Below are positions 47,166-59,074 of a stretch of 64,000 nt of DNA, one piece after another. A program made the translations under genes and the position numbers. This DNA comes from Muscardinus avellanarius. Taxonomy: Eukaryota; Chordata; Mammalia; Rodentia; Gliridae. Numbering within the stretch: the stretch's first letter is position 1; the number at the start of each line of letters is the position of its first letter. Location of the stretch: the NCBI GenBank assembly GCA_963383645.1, contig OY726571.1:22847785-22911784 (forward strand), written 5' to 3'. A model generated the notes under the pieces. The model made no database searches. It worked only from the letters and a program-made list of their open reading frames with translations, and had not been told where the DNA came from.

Positions 47166-48270
47166 TTTTACTCTGTTGCATAAGATAATAGTTCCAAGAA
47201 GGCTAATGAATCAGGTTTAAGATAGCTTTGTAGTTTTTCAGTTTTATTGGCTTTTGAAGTATATTACTAAGGTTGTATAGTCAAAACACCAAAAGTTGTG
47301 TCAATGACTTGAATTAGTTATATTCATTTCAGTTTTCATATTTTAGAGATTTATTTTCACATTATTAATATTAGTAGTATGCAAAACATGTATATGTTCT
47401 CAAGGTCAGAACTATAACTATGGGGCATTTACAGAAGTCATGTACATCTGTCTCCATCACCCTATTCTTCTTCTTTGTACATAACCATTTATATTGGCTT
47501 ATAAATAAGTATTTAATTTTGCAAGTAGGAAAAATTCATATTTGTATTCAAATTTTTGCACTTATTTCAAGAAGACATCCTGTATGCACTCTTCAGCACC
47601 TTGTGTTTTCAGTAAGATACATAACAAGGACCATTCCATGTCAATATACAGTTTTTCTTAGCTCATTTTTACAGCTACACAGCTTTTTTTTGTGGATGGC
47701 CAACAGTGTGCTCAAGTAGTCTTCCTTTTGATGTATAATTGGACTATTTCCAAACTTTCATTAATGCAAGTAATACTATATTGATTATCTTTCTGTCAAC
47801 TTAATTTTGGGATATGATTCCTGGAAATGGGATTGTTGGTCAAAAGATAAATGCCTAAGCAATTCTGCTAAACATTGCCAAATTCCTCTCCACAGAAGTC
47901 ATACCAGTTTTTATTACAATATTTCCTAAAAAGTATTAAAGTACTCATTCCTCACGGTGTTGACAGTAAAGTAAGAACATTATAAAACATATGGAATTTT
48001 ACAAATCTAATGTGTGAGAAATGATATCTCCTTGTAGTTTTAATTTGCATTTTTCTCAAATATCACTCTAATACCCATGTATAATGTTTACTAGCCTATT
48101 GCAATAATTGAAAGAAGACAGCATGATATTACTGCATGAAAACAAGAAAGACTAGCTAGGATTTAACCCACATGAGAGTTACAACTTGAAGATGACTAGT
48201 TGTTTTCACTAAAATCACCAGATTATACCCAAGACATTTCTAGAAAAAATCTTATTTACAAAACTATAGC
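47166..48270. other. Unassigned intergenic stretch
   Basis: AT-rich, about 1.1 kb. GGGATTGTTGGTCAAAAG and similar phrases near 47830 recall old L1 3' sequence in reverse, but I do not call it. Confidence 0.4.
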
Positions 48271-48275
48271 TTTGA

Positions 48276-48640
48276 ATGCCAATGTTTTATATTTTATTCA
48301 TTATTTATAGTAGGAAAATATATAAAATTTCTATGTAAACACAAAATTTTAAAAACACAGATATTTTAGCTGGGTGTAGTGGCGCACGCTTATAATCCCT
48401 GCTCTTGGGAGGTGGAGACAGGAGGATTGTGAAGCCAGCCGCGCTGGTTTAAGAGACCCTGTGTCCAAATAAAAATATAAAAATAGGTCTGGGAGTATAG
48501 CCTGGAGGTAGAAGGGTTTCCAGGAACCCCAGTACCACAAAAACAAAACAAAACAAAACAAAACAAAACAAAATAAAACAAAACCCTAAACCCAAATATT
48601 TTAAATTTGGCATTTTATTAATAATTTTAAATGTTGATCT
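48276..48640. repeat. Direct duplication, copy 1 (split by a SINE)
   Basis: TAGTAGGAAAATATATAAAA, CTATGTAAACACAAAATTTT and, beyond the SINE, AATATTTTAAATTTGGC recur at 49468-49580. Confidence 0.85.
48369..48590 (+). repeat. B1-ID dimer SINE, variant tail, with (AAAAC)n
   Basis: Ends GTAGAAGGGTTTCCAGGAAC then CCCAGTACC, with an AAAAC tail (48538-48585). ATATTTTA flanks both ends. Confidence 0.9.
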
Positions 48641-48679
48641 TTATAATTTCTTAATTGTTATGCCTTTGTCTTTGGTGTC

Positions 48680-49467
48680 ATGGTGAGACAGTCAGGGGTT
48701 ACTATGGGACAAAGGACAATGCACTCCTGGCCCTTAACTCACAGCTTGTCAGCCTCTAAAAGCATGGTAGGAGCTGGGCATGGTGGTGCATTCTTGTAAT
48801 TCCTGTACTGGGGAAGCTGAGACAGAAGCATTGCAGGTTCAAGGCCAGCCTCAGAAATCTAGCAAGATCCTGTTACCAAATTAAACAAACCACCACCAAC
48901 AAAAAATATGGCTTGAGGTGTAGCTTCGAGGTAGAATGACTATGGATTCAACCCCCTGTACTACTATCACCTCCAACAAAAAAGCATCATGTTTCTTTCC
49001 TAACCTTACTAATTCTTACACAGTCTTACTGGCCTCAAAAAACAGGTACATTATTAAATCCAGGAGATCCTCACTATGACTACCCAAGGAAAAGAAACAT
49101 AAAGGCTAAACTTTTGAGAAGTCATAGAGGATACAAATTCCCAGGGCCCTTCACTTGTTACTGGCCATGATTTCTGTTTTCTACATCCGATGTGTTCTCT
49201 TCACAAAACAGCAACTCATCCTTAGACATATGTTTGTTTAGGATAAGACAGTGATATGAGAGATATAATATTTGATTTCCCCCTCTCTCAAGGTTAAAAC
49301 GCCCAGTAAGGAAAAGCACCTTCCAAAGTGTATCTAAAGCCAGTGAACATTCCTAAGATTTAGCCTACCCCTACCACCTTTTTCCAGGAATAAAAGTAGC
49401 TCTCCCCTTTCTCCTGGGAGCCACCTTGACATTCTGGGTCAATGCTGTGTATGCTTTCTGCTTGAGC
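48680..49467 (+). mobile_element. Possible solo LTR between the two duplicate copies
   Basis: GGAATAAAAGTAGCTCTCCC with TTCTGGGTCAATGCTG near the right end looks like an LTR poly(A) signal and R/U5. The left end is not defined. Contains the SINE at 48774-48964. Confidence 0.3.
48774..48964 (+). repeat. B1-ID dimer SINE
   Basis: From GAGCTGGGCATGGTGGTGC to CAACCCCCTGTACTAC. Confidence 0.87.
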
Positions 49468-49580
49468 AAGAAATGTTTTATATTTATTTATTATTTATAG
49501 TAGGAAAAGATATAAAATTTCCATGTAAACACAAAATTTTAAAAACACAAATATTTTAAATTTGGCATTTTATTGATAAT
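49468..49580. repeat. Direct duplication, copy 2
   Basis: Same sequence as copy 1 with no SINE at the corresponding point; ends at TTTTATTGATAA, where the next SINE with an AT tail is inserted. Confidence 0.85.
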
Positions 49581-49581
49581 A

Positions 49582-49589
49582 TATAATAT

Positions 49590-49656
<67 letters not shown>

Positions 49657-49858
49657 GGTGGTACTGGGGGTGGAACCCAGAGGCTTTCTACCTCCGGGCT
49701 ACACTTCCAGAACTTTTTTATATTTTATTTGGAAACAGGGTCTCACTAAGTTGCTGAAAGCCTCACTAAGTAGCTGAGGCTGGCTTCGAACCTGTGTGAT
49801 CCTACTGTCTCAGCCTCCCAAGCGCGGGGATTACAAGCATGCACCACCACGCCTGGCT
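49582..49858 (-). repeat. B1-ID dimer SINE with T/(TA)n tail
   Basis: (TA)n and T20 (49582-49656), then a reverse copy ending CACCACGCCTGGC. TGATAAT flanks both sides. Confidence 0.9.
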
Positions 49859-50033
49859 GATAATTTTAATTTAAATATGGAGTCATATTTGGAGTCTGTA
49901 TGCAGGCATGCCTTTATCTTGTTCTTCTGATGGTATGCACATGAACCCACCTAGTCTGTAACAATGAAAGTAGTTGCAAAAGAATTTTTAGAATGCATTT
50001 ATATATTTCCATTAAATTTAAATATTTGAATTG

Positions 50034-50234
50034 TGCCATGTGTGATGGCACATGCTTGTAATCTTAGTACTTGGGAGGCTGAGACAGGAGGATTGCAGGT
50101 TCAAGGATGGCCTCAGCAAATAGTGAAACTCACTATTTGCTTTATATAGATTAATCTAGTGAAACTCTGATTAAAAAAAATAGTGCTGGAGGTGTAGCTT
50201 GGAGATAGAATGCCTCTGGGTGCAATACCCAGTA

Positions 50235-50272
<38 letters not shown>
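50034..50272 (+). repeat. B1-ID dimer SINE with (CA)n tail
   Basis: From GCCATGTGTGATGGCACATG; the centre holds a small duplication of GTGAAACTC. CA tail 50237-50270. Confidence 0.88.
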
Positions 50273-50273
<1 letters not shown>

Positions 50274-50464
50274 ATTTGAATTGAAGATGTGAATGTAATC
50301 TTCATTTTTCTCAGAAAAGTTCTGCTAATTACTTGCCTTCCTGTGAATTAGTGCTTATTCTAAAATATATCATTCGAATATCTCATAACAGGTCATTCAT
50401 AAAAAAATGAGGTTTTATTTGCATGGTCATTATGACTGTACATTCTTATGAGATAAAATTAAAA

Positions 50465-50590
50465 CAAATTTTTATTGGTGCATGGGGTACAAGATGGTGG
50501 AGGCATACATGCACACATCACCCAATTAGTCCTTACCCAATTCCCACCCCATTCCTTTGTCCTCCCTTCTTCTCATGTTCGGCTTAGATG
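50465..50590 (-). mobile_element. LINE-1 3' end fragment
   Basis: Reverse 3' UTR: TTTTTATTGGTGCATGGGGT, GGCATACATGCACACATC and CCCAATTAGTCC. Confidence 0.65.
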
Positions 50591-50679
50591 AAAAACCTCT
50601 AATGTTATTAAGAATTTGTAGATGTAGTAATAATTACAGTGGGACATAAATGTGATTCGCTTGTGTTTCTACTGGTGTT

Positions 50680-51480
50680 GGAAAAGCTAGAAATTGTGTG
50701 GCTAGTCTCCTGTCATTGATCACTTAATTCATTGGCTTAATTAATGTTGGAAAATTTTAATCATATGAAACTTTCAAACCAAGTTGCAGGTGTGTTAGTT
50801 AATGCAGATAACAATTTTCACTAAAAGACATCAAATTATTGGGGCTTTCATATAAACAGTGATGCTTTGAAACGTGTTTATAGGAAAGCAGTCACTAAAG
50901 CTTCTATTATCTTTTCAGAATAGAAGATGGAGTCAAGTAGAAGAAAACGAATTAGAGCTTAAACAAAACGTGGGAACGGCCTCTGGTTATCTAATGCGAT
51001 TTAACAGAAAAATTTGAAAGTTAGTCCCTAAAAGCAGTATACGGTTGTCTCTGTGGTTATCTAGTTGACTGATTTTGGTAGGCAGGTCTCTTGGGTTGTC
51101 GTCTGATGGCGGTAGATGTTGCAGTCATCTAATGGTTTCACTGGGCTGGTCAACCAGGATAGCTGTATAGTGGTTGGCCGCTGGTGCTGGCTGTGGAGTG
51201 GGAGCCCCATGGAGCCTTCGGAATGGAGGGCCAATGCCTGGCTGCTCCATTTGGCACAGGCTTTCTTAATGTATGATAGCTGCCAGGCCAGTTAATTAAT
51301 ACATCTGAAATTGGCACAGAATTAATTTTCCCACATTTAATTAATCAGAGTGATCACATGGTACAGTTAGATTCAATAAGGTAGAAAAATAAACCTCTCT
51401 TGAAGGGGGAGAACAGAGGAACATAGAGGGTAGAGAATATTGCTGAATTATTTTTTGGAAAATACGATCTGCTACATGAC
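50680..51480. promoter_or_regulatory. Repeat-poor stretch with clustered TTAATTAA sites
   Basis: No SINE, LINE or LTR is visible. TTAATTAA occurs at about 50732, 51291 and 51337, with further TTAATTC and AATTAATTT nearby, all homeodomain-type sites. A candidate distal element only; conservation was not checked. Confidence 0.3.
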
Positions 51481-51481
51481 T

Positions 51482-51546
51482 TTTTTCTTTCTTTCCTTTT
51501 TCTTTTTCTTTCTTTCTTTCTTTTTTTCTTTCTTTTTTTTTTTTTT
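51482..51546. repeat. (TTTC)n tract
   Basis: Pyrimidine-only tract about 65 bp long. Confidence 0.9.
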
Positions 51547-51549
51547 AGT

Positions 51550-52010
51550 ATGCTGTCAAACTGTGACACCATGAATTATGCATCTGAAGCTGAGGAAAGT
51601 CTAACATGAATATTTAAGTCTGCTTTATCCAAGTTTTTTAGAGTTGGTGCAGTTTTAACTTTTTATTGTTTCTACCTAAGGGTTAAAGTAAAATTCCCCT
51701 CTGAGAATTAATGTCTCTGGGTTCTAACTTTTCCCACTATTTTATTATATTCATTTTATGCCTTGCCTAATGTAGTCAGAACAACTATTCAATTCCAGTA
51801 CATAAGGTGAGCTTTGCTGCCTTGCTAAAAAATTTTGTAGTAGAATTTCTATAAAATTGATCTTATGATCCTCACTTATTCTGGGACAGGTTTAATGTAT
51901 AAAAGAATTCCTTCAAGGTACTCCTTGCTATCCACTGCATTTGTAATGTGAAAATCATTCCTATAGGCTTGATCTTGGGGTTTAGAGTTCTCCCTGGGCT
52001 TATCATGTCA
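51550..52010. other. Unassigned intergenic stretch
   Basis: No gene or named repeat seen. Confidence 0.45.
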
Positions 52011-52012
52011 TG

Positions 52013-52200
52013 ACAATAATAGCTGATATATATGGAGTGATCACCATGACAGGCACAGTGCTCGGTGATTTAAATATATTTCATTTTATGATATGGATAT
52101 TCTTGTAGCTGAGGTTACTGAATCTTAGTGAAGTGATATACTTTGACCAAAGGCACACAGCTAGTAAATAATGATGTCTAAGTGAGTGTGTAACTTTTAT
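52013..52200 (-). repeat. MIR element
   Basis: Reverse MIR: GACAGGCACAGTGCTCGGTG, TTTCATTTTATGATATGG and AAAGGCACACAGCTAGTAAA. Confidence 0.75.
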
Positions 52201-52341
52201 CTAAGAGAAGTTGAATAGCTTCATACTCAGCCTACTTCATAATTAGATTAGACTAAAAAAACTAATCTGGCTTTGAAAACTAGACAATAACTTCTTTAAT
52301 GCAAGGCTAATTTCATTTTAATTTAGTGTAATAATAGCAAG

Positions 52342-52545
52342 CCGGGAGTGGTAACACATTCTTGTAATCTCAGTACTTGGGAGGCTGAGACAGGAGGATG
52401 GCAGTTCTTGGACAACCTCAGCTACTTAGTGAGGCTGTCTGCTATTTAGTGAGATCTTGTTTCAAAATAAAGAATAAAAAATAGGATTGGGTGGTTTAGT
52501 TTGGAGGTAGAATGTCCTTGTGTTCCATTCCCAGTACTGCAAAAA
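52342..52545 (+). repeat. B1-ID dimer SINE
   Basis: From GCCGGGAGTGGTAACACATTC to CCATTCCCAGTACTGC. Confidence 0.88.
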
Positions 52546-52559
52546 TAAAAAGAGCAAAT

Positions 52560-54395
52560 ATTGTGAAGGTTCTATAATATCAAATGACATGATATGAGGC
52601 TCCCAGAATTCTGTGGCCATTGTTGATCATGTAAAAGAGCCCGGAGGCTTTTTTTTTTTTTTCTGTAGAGTCATAGTATCACTCAAGAAAGGACCCAACC
52701 TATTTTATCTTATAGGGCAACACCCCATTGTACACAAGTTTTTTTTTTTTATCACTTTGCTGTAGAAATTCTAGCCCTGGCTCACCATAGATATGCTTCC
52801 ATTTCTAAAGAGGTTGAATCTTTATTTGGAATACAAGTGGACATATTTTGATTTCTGTTAATAACTTATAGGAAAGAGTAATATATGAACATATAGGGGA
52901 ATAAAAATATGTACCCACAACTAGGTGCAAATGACTAGTGTATTATGCCTCAATCCAAATGCTTGGCAGATGTCCGTACACCTACACACAGTCCTAGAGG
53001 CTTGGTGGCTCTCCTTAATGACTAAGTTTGCATATCCCTACTGACTGTAACGAGGAAAATGGCTTAGGTTCAAGTGCCTAGTTTAAAGAGATGTCAGGGA
53101 AATATGTGAGCATTAAAAAAATTTAAACTAAACATCAGAATGAAATGTTCAACAAACTTTTTAAAAAATTTATAACATCCACGGTTTTTCTGTTGTGTCT
53201 ATAAAATTAATCAATGTTGCATAAAGAGAAAAGAAACCCCAAATGTTCCATGTGCATTTTTAATTGTTTCATGAACTATTTCAAAATTTATAACATCAAA
53301 CCCCTGTTTTTCATGTCTGTTTGTAATGTGAACCAGTGTTGCATATGGCTGGAATCAACACCATGCTTTCTCTGCTACTGAAGTCTAGCTTGGATCCAAC
53401 TTTACCACCCCTCCTTTATACCTTTGCTAGCAAAAAGAGAAATCTATCACAAATTTGAGATTAAATGTTAAAAATTGACCAGCACCTTTCAAGGGCTTTT
53501 ATCCTATGGAAACTTGAAAAGTGGCCCCCCAAAAGAAACCATATCAACTGCCAGAGTCATCTCCATTGCATAACTGGTATCTGAATTTTCTTTCTTAGAT
53601 ATAGTCATGGAATATTGAAAACTGTGCGGCAATGGCAATAAAAGAATATTCTTATGAGTGGAGCACAGTGCCAGTCTGTCAAATTGCACCCACCTTGCTA
53701 TATGAGGTAGGATTCTATCAGGAAGTAGATAAAGTATTCCAATTAGCAGCACTATCTATGAAGGCATGGCTTGAGTTTGATACTCTAGGACTTCACCACC
53801 CCAGAACCTCACAGGTGAGGAAAGGGGTGTGTGTTGAAAGGGTGCCTGGCAGGGGCTGAGGTCGGTAGTAGTGGAAGCCAGCCTGGAAGCCACTTGCACA
53901 AAGGGAGCCCCAGGACCACAGCAATCTCACTCTACTCTTCTCTTCATCTTTTCCTCGGAGCTCATCATAGAGCCCAGCTGGCAGCCCCAGTGCAAGGGAG
54001 GCCACAAACTTGTGCCAAGTGAGGAGCCCCTTGTCTTGGGCAGAGCACAGGAGCAGTAGGACAGTGGATCTGAGGGAAAAATGGTAAACACCAGCACATG
54101 TTTGAATCTCTCTCCTAACTCCATCATGCAAAAATGCCTCTGTAATGGGAAGTCGTAAATCTCTTATTTAAGTGGAATGTAATTGGAATTTTTATTTTCA
54201 ATTTGGCACATCCCCGAGAGGAAGACCAAACCCACCTCATCAGGAGACACTTTCGATTTTGTAATGAGGGGCCATGAACAAATGGTATCAATTAGGATCT
54301 TTTGTTTTGCAAGAAGAATAAATCAATACTGGCTAAAATTAAAAAAAAAGAAACAGGATTAGAAGTATATGAAGAAGCTCTTAAGAATACATCTG
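52560..54395. other. Unassigned intergenic stretch with a short tandem duplication
   Basis: AAAATTTATAACATC...GTTGCATA occurs at 53165-53223 and again at 53283-53345, spaced about 118 bp. Frames of up to 112 codons near 53.8-54.1 kb are not recognisable. Confidence 0.45.
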
Positions 54396-54398
54396 AAG

Positions 54399-54600
54399 CC
54401 AGGTATGGTGGTACATGCCTATAATCTCAGTATTTAAAAGTCTGAGACAGGGATTGCAGTCTTGAGAATAGTGCATTGCACCTTAGTGTGACTCTGTTTG
54501 AAAATAAAAAAATAAACTAGGACTGAGAATGTAGCTTAGAGGTAGAACAACCCTGTATCTAACTCCTAGTATTCCCTCTCCCCCCACCAAAAATAAATAA
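54399..54600 (+). repeat. B1-ID dimer SINE
   Basis: From GCCAGGTATGGTGGTACATG to CTCCTAGTATTCCCTC; diverged. Confidence 0.84.
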
Positions 54601-54607
54601 GTTTACC

Positions 54608-54789
54608 CACATACATGCCTGTAATTTTAGTACTTAGGCTGAAAGAGGAGGATAGCAGGTTTGAAGCCAGCCTCAGTAATTTAGCAAGGCCCTTAGCAAC
54701 TTAGTGAGACCCTGTTTCAAAATAAAATAGAGCTGGGAGTAAAGCTCAGAGATACAATGACTCTGGGTTATTCAATACCCAGTACAACA

Positions 54790-54832
<43 letters not shown>
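54608..54832 (+). repeat. B1-ID dimer SINE, 5'-truncated, with (CA)n tail
   Basis: Starts at CATACATGCCTGTAATTTTAG; CA tail 54790-54831. Confidence 0.86.
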
Positions 54833-54834
<2 letters not shown>

Positions 54835-54839
54835 ATGAG

Positions 54840-55730
54840 ATTCCCAACAAGGTAGCTTCAGTAACAAAACTGTCCTATGGTCTTGCCCAGGAGTCACCCA
54901 CATCTGGAATAATTCATTTCCAACTGGTTTTGTTTTTGGTTCACTCCAATAAAGATGCAAAGCCCCAGGGATGAGTCTGAGTGAAATAGCTTTGAACACG
55001 TACCTGGATTTATAGGTTTTTGAATCAGCTTTCTGTTTCAGTGAATACCTGAGGCAATCATAGACATAAAAGGTTGACTTTTAGCTGCACAGTTTGAGAG
55101 ATCTTAGTCCAAGATATGTATGAGTACAAGCCTTGTTGCTTCAGACAGGGCAGCACATTTCGGTGGTAGCCTGTGGTGGAACAGAACCACTTACCTCATG
55201 GCCAGGGAGCAAAAGAAGGAAAGAAATTGGGTTCCTGTCATGCACTCTGGAAGCATGACCCCCAAGACCTGCCACTTGACCCCACATCCTAAAGGCTTCC
55301 CCACCTCCTAGTATCACCAAGCTGGGATCAAGGTTTAGACACACAGGCCTTTGAGGGACGTTTAAGATCCAAACTGTAGCAACAAGTCCACATGAAATCT
55401 CTCCTAGAAAAAAGATGACATTCCATATGTCTTCTTTGAGCCATTTTCAATAGAGGGCTTAATCAACACTTAATCAAGACAAATGGGAACCCAAGTGAGG
55501 CTTCTCCCTTCACCCCAATAAACCAACCTGCACAGATAATACTGATAGAGTGAGTTCTGGGTAGAGAACCCTGTACTTATAACTTTCAACAGCAGTGACA
55601 TTTGTTTTCCTATGCTTGTACACCTTGTGAAAAGTAGCTTATCACCAAAGCATTGAAAGAAGTGAGTGCAAATGGTTAAAGCAGTGCTATTATGCTACAA
55701 ATATGCTTTTAGAGGTTGGCTAATGTTTGC
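54840..55730. other. Unassigned intergenic stretch
   Basis: No gene seen. 55010-55380 has LTR-like wording, but I cannot place it. Confidence 0.4.
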
Positions 55731-55734
55731 CACC

Positions 55735-55990
55735 TGTATAAGTTCATTTGCCATTTCAGAGACAGCCAAGGCTGAGTAAGTTTATAAAGAGGTTTATTTC
55801 AGCCCATGGTTCTGCAAGTGCAGGATCAGGGGATCCCATGTGGTAATAGACTGTCTTTTGGCAAAGTTCCAAATTGCAGTTTTGGTTTCTGGACAGACTT
55901 CAGCAGCAGGGAAAACCTAGTGTTGATTGCTGCCATACAAGACACTGATTCACATTAAAAACAGACAAAGGAACAGAGAGTTGAATAGAA
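55735..55990 (-). mobile_element. MaLR-type LTR fragment
   Basis: GTATAAGTTCATTTGCC, TTTATAAAGAGGTTTATTTC and GTTCTGCAAGTGCAGG are the reverse 3' part of MaLR LTRs. Confidence 0.55.
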
Positions 55991-57385
55991 AGAGCTGGTG
56001 GGATAGCCCATAAGAAGGGCATTTCTGGGAAGCAAATACTCCTTTAAATGAATCTGGGGTTGTGCTAGACCGACAAGGCCTCCAGTTTGGAAGAGGGCTT
56101 CCTTTGTACTTTTTGACAAGCAGTGACAAGGGAAATATAAAAACCAATATACTATAGCCAACAGGAGCTAGACAAGAGGTGGCATATATTCTTAATGATA
56201 CAGTTTGAATGATTTGTGTAAAAATATTAATAAGGTATGCAATTTAATTTTTTAGCAGAAGAAAACATATGTTTATTGGAAGAGTTCTGGAAAAGTTAAT
56301 AAATTTAGGGTGCTTCTATTCCCAAAACATTAGATGTGGTAATGTTGATTCATAGTGTTCAACTGTGGTTTCAGATTCTGCTCTGAGAAACAGCTTGCTT
56401 AGCCAACATGGGTAAAGGGTAAAGTGCTACGCCCTGAAGTGAAGTGTTTAAGAAAGGGGGATGTTATAATAACAAGTAACAGAGGGGGATGAAACTGTAT
56501 ATTCCACTAGAAGTTGGGGGGAAGAACACCACTTTAATACATATGGAATACAAATGAGGTAACATTTTGGTAAATTCCCTAGAAATTGTACTAAGTGAAT
56601 GAATGATTAAATAAATAGATAAAAAGGACTTTGTTAAACAAACACATAAATAAATAAATAAGTAAAAAAAAAAGGATCTTTCTTAACAAAACAGAAAAGA
56701 ACAAAGAAGGAGGCTCCAGCAAACTGGTAGTTCTAATCTCATTGTTGACAAGAGCAACACATGATGTTGATTGGCCGTCTGTGGCTAATGTGATGCATTT
56801 CTAGGTAAGAATTGCCATGAATAAGGAAAGACTTTTTCTGAGGTTACTTATTATCTTTTTGGCCTCAGAGAGTAGCAGAAACCTGAGCGCCCAGTCAGAA
56901 GGACTCAGATAACTGTGGTCTTATGTCTCATGCTTTCCTAAAGAAGTCTGTAACCTCAGTTCAATATTGTGAGTGTGTGACATTTTACGTCCTCTCTCTG
57001 ACATATGTCTGGGTAAATTACTCACATAGAACTTCTGTATAATGATACCTAATGGCTATGAGTTTATGGCACAGTGCTTGTCATGTCTATGGTCCAGTGT
57101 TTCATACACACAAGAAATTCAGTACTTGGTAATACTATCCTTGGTTGTTCAGAAAGCAATCCTGCACCAGAGATGTTTGTATTGGGGATTTTTTCTCTTT
57201 TTAGCTGCATTAATAGCACAAGGGTAGAGAGCACCATCACCTGAATCTACTTTAAAGAGTTCAAAGTACAGTAGTAACTTTCTTAGAAACATATTTAGTA
57301 ATAAAATGTTAATTCAGTCTTTCTCTCTTTCTAATATGGTTATAATAATGCCCACTTGAAGGTAAAGCTTAAGAGAGGCAATTTA
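55990..57385. other. Unassigned intergenic stretch
   Basis: An A-rich run at 56620-56675 is the only clear structure; no gene seen. Confidence 0.45.
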
Positions 57386-57389
57386 AGCC

Positions 57390-57580
57390 AGTTGTCGTGG
57401 TGCTTGCTTGCAATCCCAGTATACTTAGAAGAATTGCAGGTTCGAGGACAGGCTCAGCAACCTAGTGAGACTCTCAGAAACCTAGTGAGATCCTGTTTCC
57501 AATAAAAAAAATAAAGAAGGGCTAGGAATGTAGGTCAGAGGTAGAATACTCCTGAGTGAATTTCCAGTACCACAAGAAGA
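57390..57580 (+). repeat. B1-ID dimer SINE
   Basis: From GCCAGTTGTCGTGGTGCTTGC to TTTCCAGTACCAC, with an AAGAAG tail; a short deletion in the B1 half. Confidence 0.86.
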
Positions 57581-57599
57581 AGAAGAAAAAGAGACAATA

Positions 57600-58210
57600 T
57601 AAGTTTATATTATATAAAATTGTTATCAACCTTTTATTGTTATTATTCCTTTCCTTGGTAGACTAGTTTGAAAACACTCCTTTGGTATTGGAAGTGGAAG
57701 ATGAATAAAATAAGACGTACTGAGTCTAGTCCTGCACATTTTCTTCTCTACCCAGCAATTTTTCTCTTTTGAATTCAGATTTACTATATGCAAAAAGGGT
57801 GGGTGGACTGTGTATTGAAGCCACCTCTGATGGCTTGAACTTCTGACAGCAATTTGTGTTTCTTTGTGCACACAGAGATCATCCCACCTATATTCTAGAA
57901 GTTCTGGAGGTGTGATTCTCAGAAGAAAAGGAAGCCTGATGTTGAGCTGCATTTACGCACTTGAACACGAGGTGTCTCTCTGCACTTATTTTTAGCTGTA
58001 GACCTCAGTGATGGTATTTTAGGCTTAGAGCTTGCTCTTGGTTGATAGCTCTGAATCTTTCCCCAGCTCTCACTCATTCCTGTCTGATGTTTGTGTCAGC
58101 CTCCTGTTAATGTGTGCTCTCTGCTTAAACCTCCTTCTCCTGCCTCTATTCAAACAAGATGCCTTGATTTTTTCCATGTCACTACATTCTAGTTCCTAAT
58201 GTTTTTTTAA
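57600..58210. other. Unassigned intergenic stretch
   Basis: No gene or named repeat seen. Confidence 0.45.
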
Positions 58211-58214
58211 AAAT

Positions 58215-58315
58215 AATTTTTGGTGCATTCTAGTCTCATACTATAATGAACTTCACAGTGATAATGACATACATGCACACAGCACTTGGTTTAGCTTTCT
58301 CCCTGCAGCCCAAAC
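58215..58315 (-). mobile_element. LINE-1 3' end fragment
   Basis: Reverse 3' UTR: TTTTGGTGCATTCTAGTC, CAGTGATAATGACATACATG and CACACAGCACTTGG. Confidence 0.6.
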
Positions 58316-58319
58316 GTTT

Positions 58320-58980
58320 TTTTTTCTTTGCTTTTCTAGAAGTGTCCTACAGTTCATTGTGCCTAGATTTCTCTTTATAGTTCTCTTAGCTTACTAGATC
58401 CAGAATATATTCTATGCAGTGTGATGAGTCATTGATTCATTCACAGAGCAAGTTTACTGAGTTTGTGTTTTGTGCATGGCATAGGCATGGATTCATCTTA
58501 TGTTTTGATGTGAAAACTAAAGGTTTTGCTCTGGCTGCATTTAGAAGAGTCCTTGGGGGTTAAAAGGAAATTCCCTAGGGCATAATAAAGATGCAAAATA
58601 ATGGCTGAATGGTCAAATTTTCTAAAAGATATGTATTCTTTACCCTAGAAAATGATAAATACATTCTGTATTATGAATGATTTGGTGAGGGCCACAGTGA
58701 ATTGTATGGTGAGAAAAAAAGAAGCAGAATGAGGGCTTTTGTAGGGATGTCTTTGTGTGAGTTTGGGGAGAGCAGAAAGAATCTACTGAAGAGGAGAGAG
58801 AGTAGGCACAAGGATGTGCCTGGCTGGCAGAGCCTGGACTCCCAGTCCCATGAGGTCTGAAAAAGAGCGTTTGAGTACCTAGACTGGACAGAGCATTCTT
58901 GGGTGCAGACCCTGTGGCTCAGGGTTGTCCCAGCTGAGCCAGCTGTACCAGCAAAGCAATCATGGCCATTATTAAATGGA
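58320..58980. other. Unassigned intergenic stretch
   Basis: No gene or named repeat seen. Confidence 0.45.
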
Positions 58981-58986
58981 AGCACA

Positions 58987-59070
58987 GGGCTGGGGGCGTA
59001 GGTCAGTGACAGAGTGCTTGCCTAGCATGTGTGAGGTCCTGGATTTGATCTCCATCATCACACACATGAA
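58987..59070 (+). repeat. Monomeric ID element
   Basis: GGGCTGGGGGCGTAGGTCAG, then GAGTGCTTGCCTAGCATGTG and TGAGGTCCTGGATTTGATC. Matches the standalone rodent ID SINE (tRNA-Ala derived); A and B box positions are recognisable. Confidence 0.88.
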
Positions 59071-59074
59071 AGAA

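Noticed and set aside
48576..48596. Telomere-like CCCTAAACCC
   Set aside because: Only one and a half units at the end of an AAAAC tail; not a telomeric repeat.
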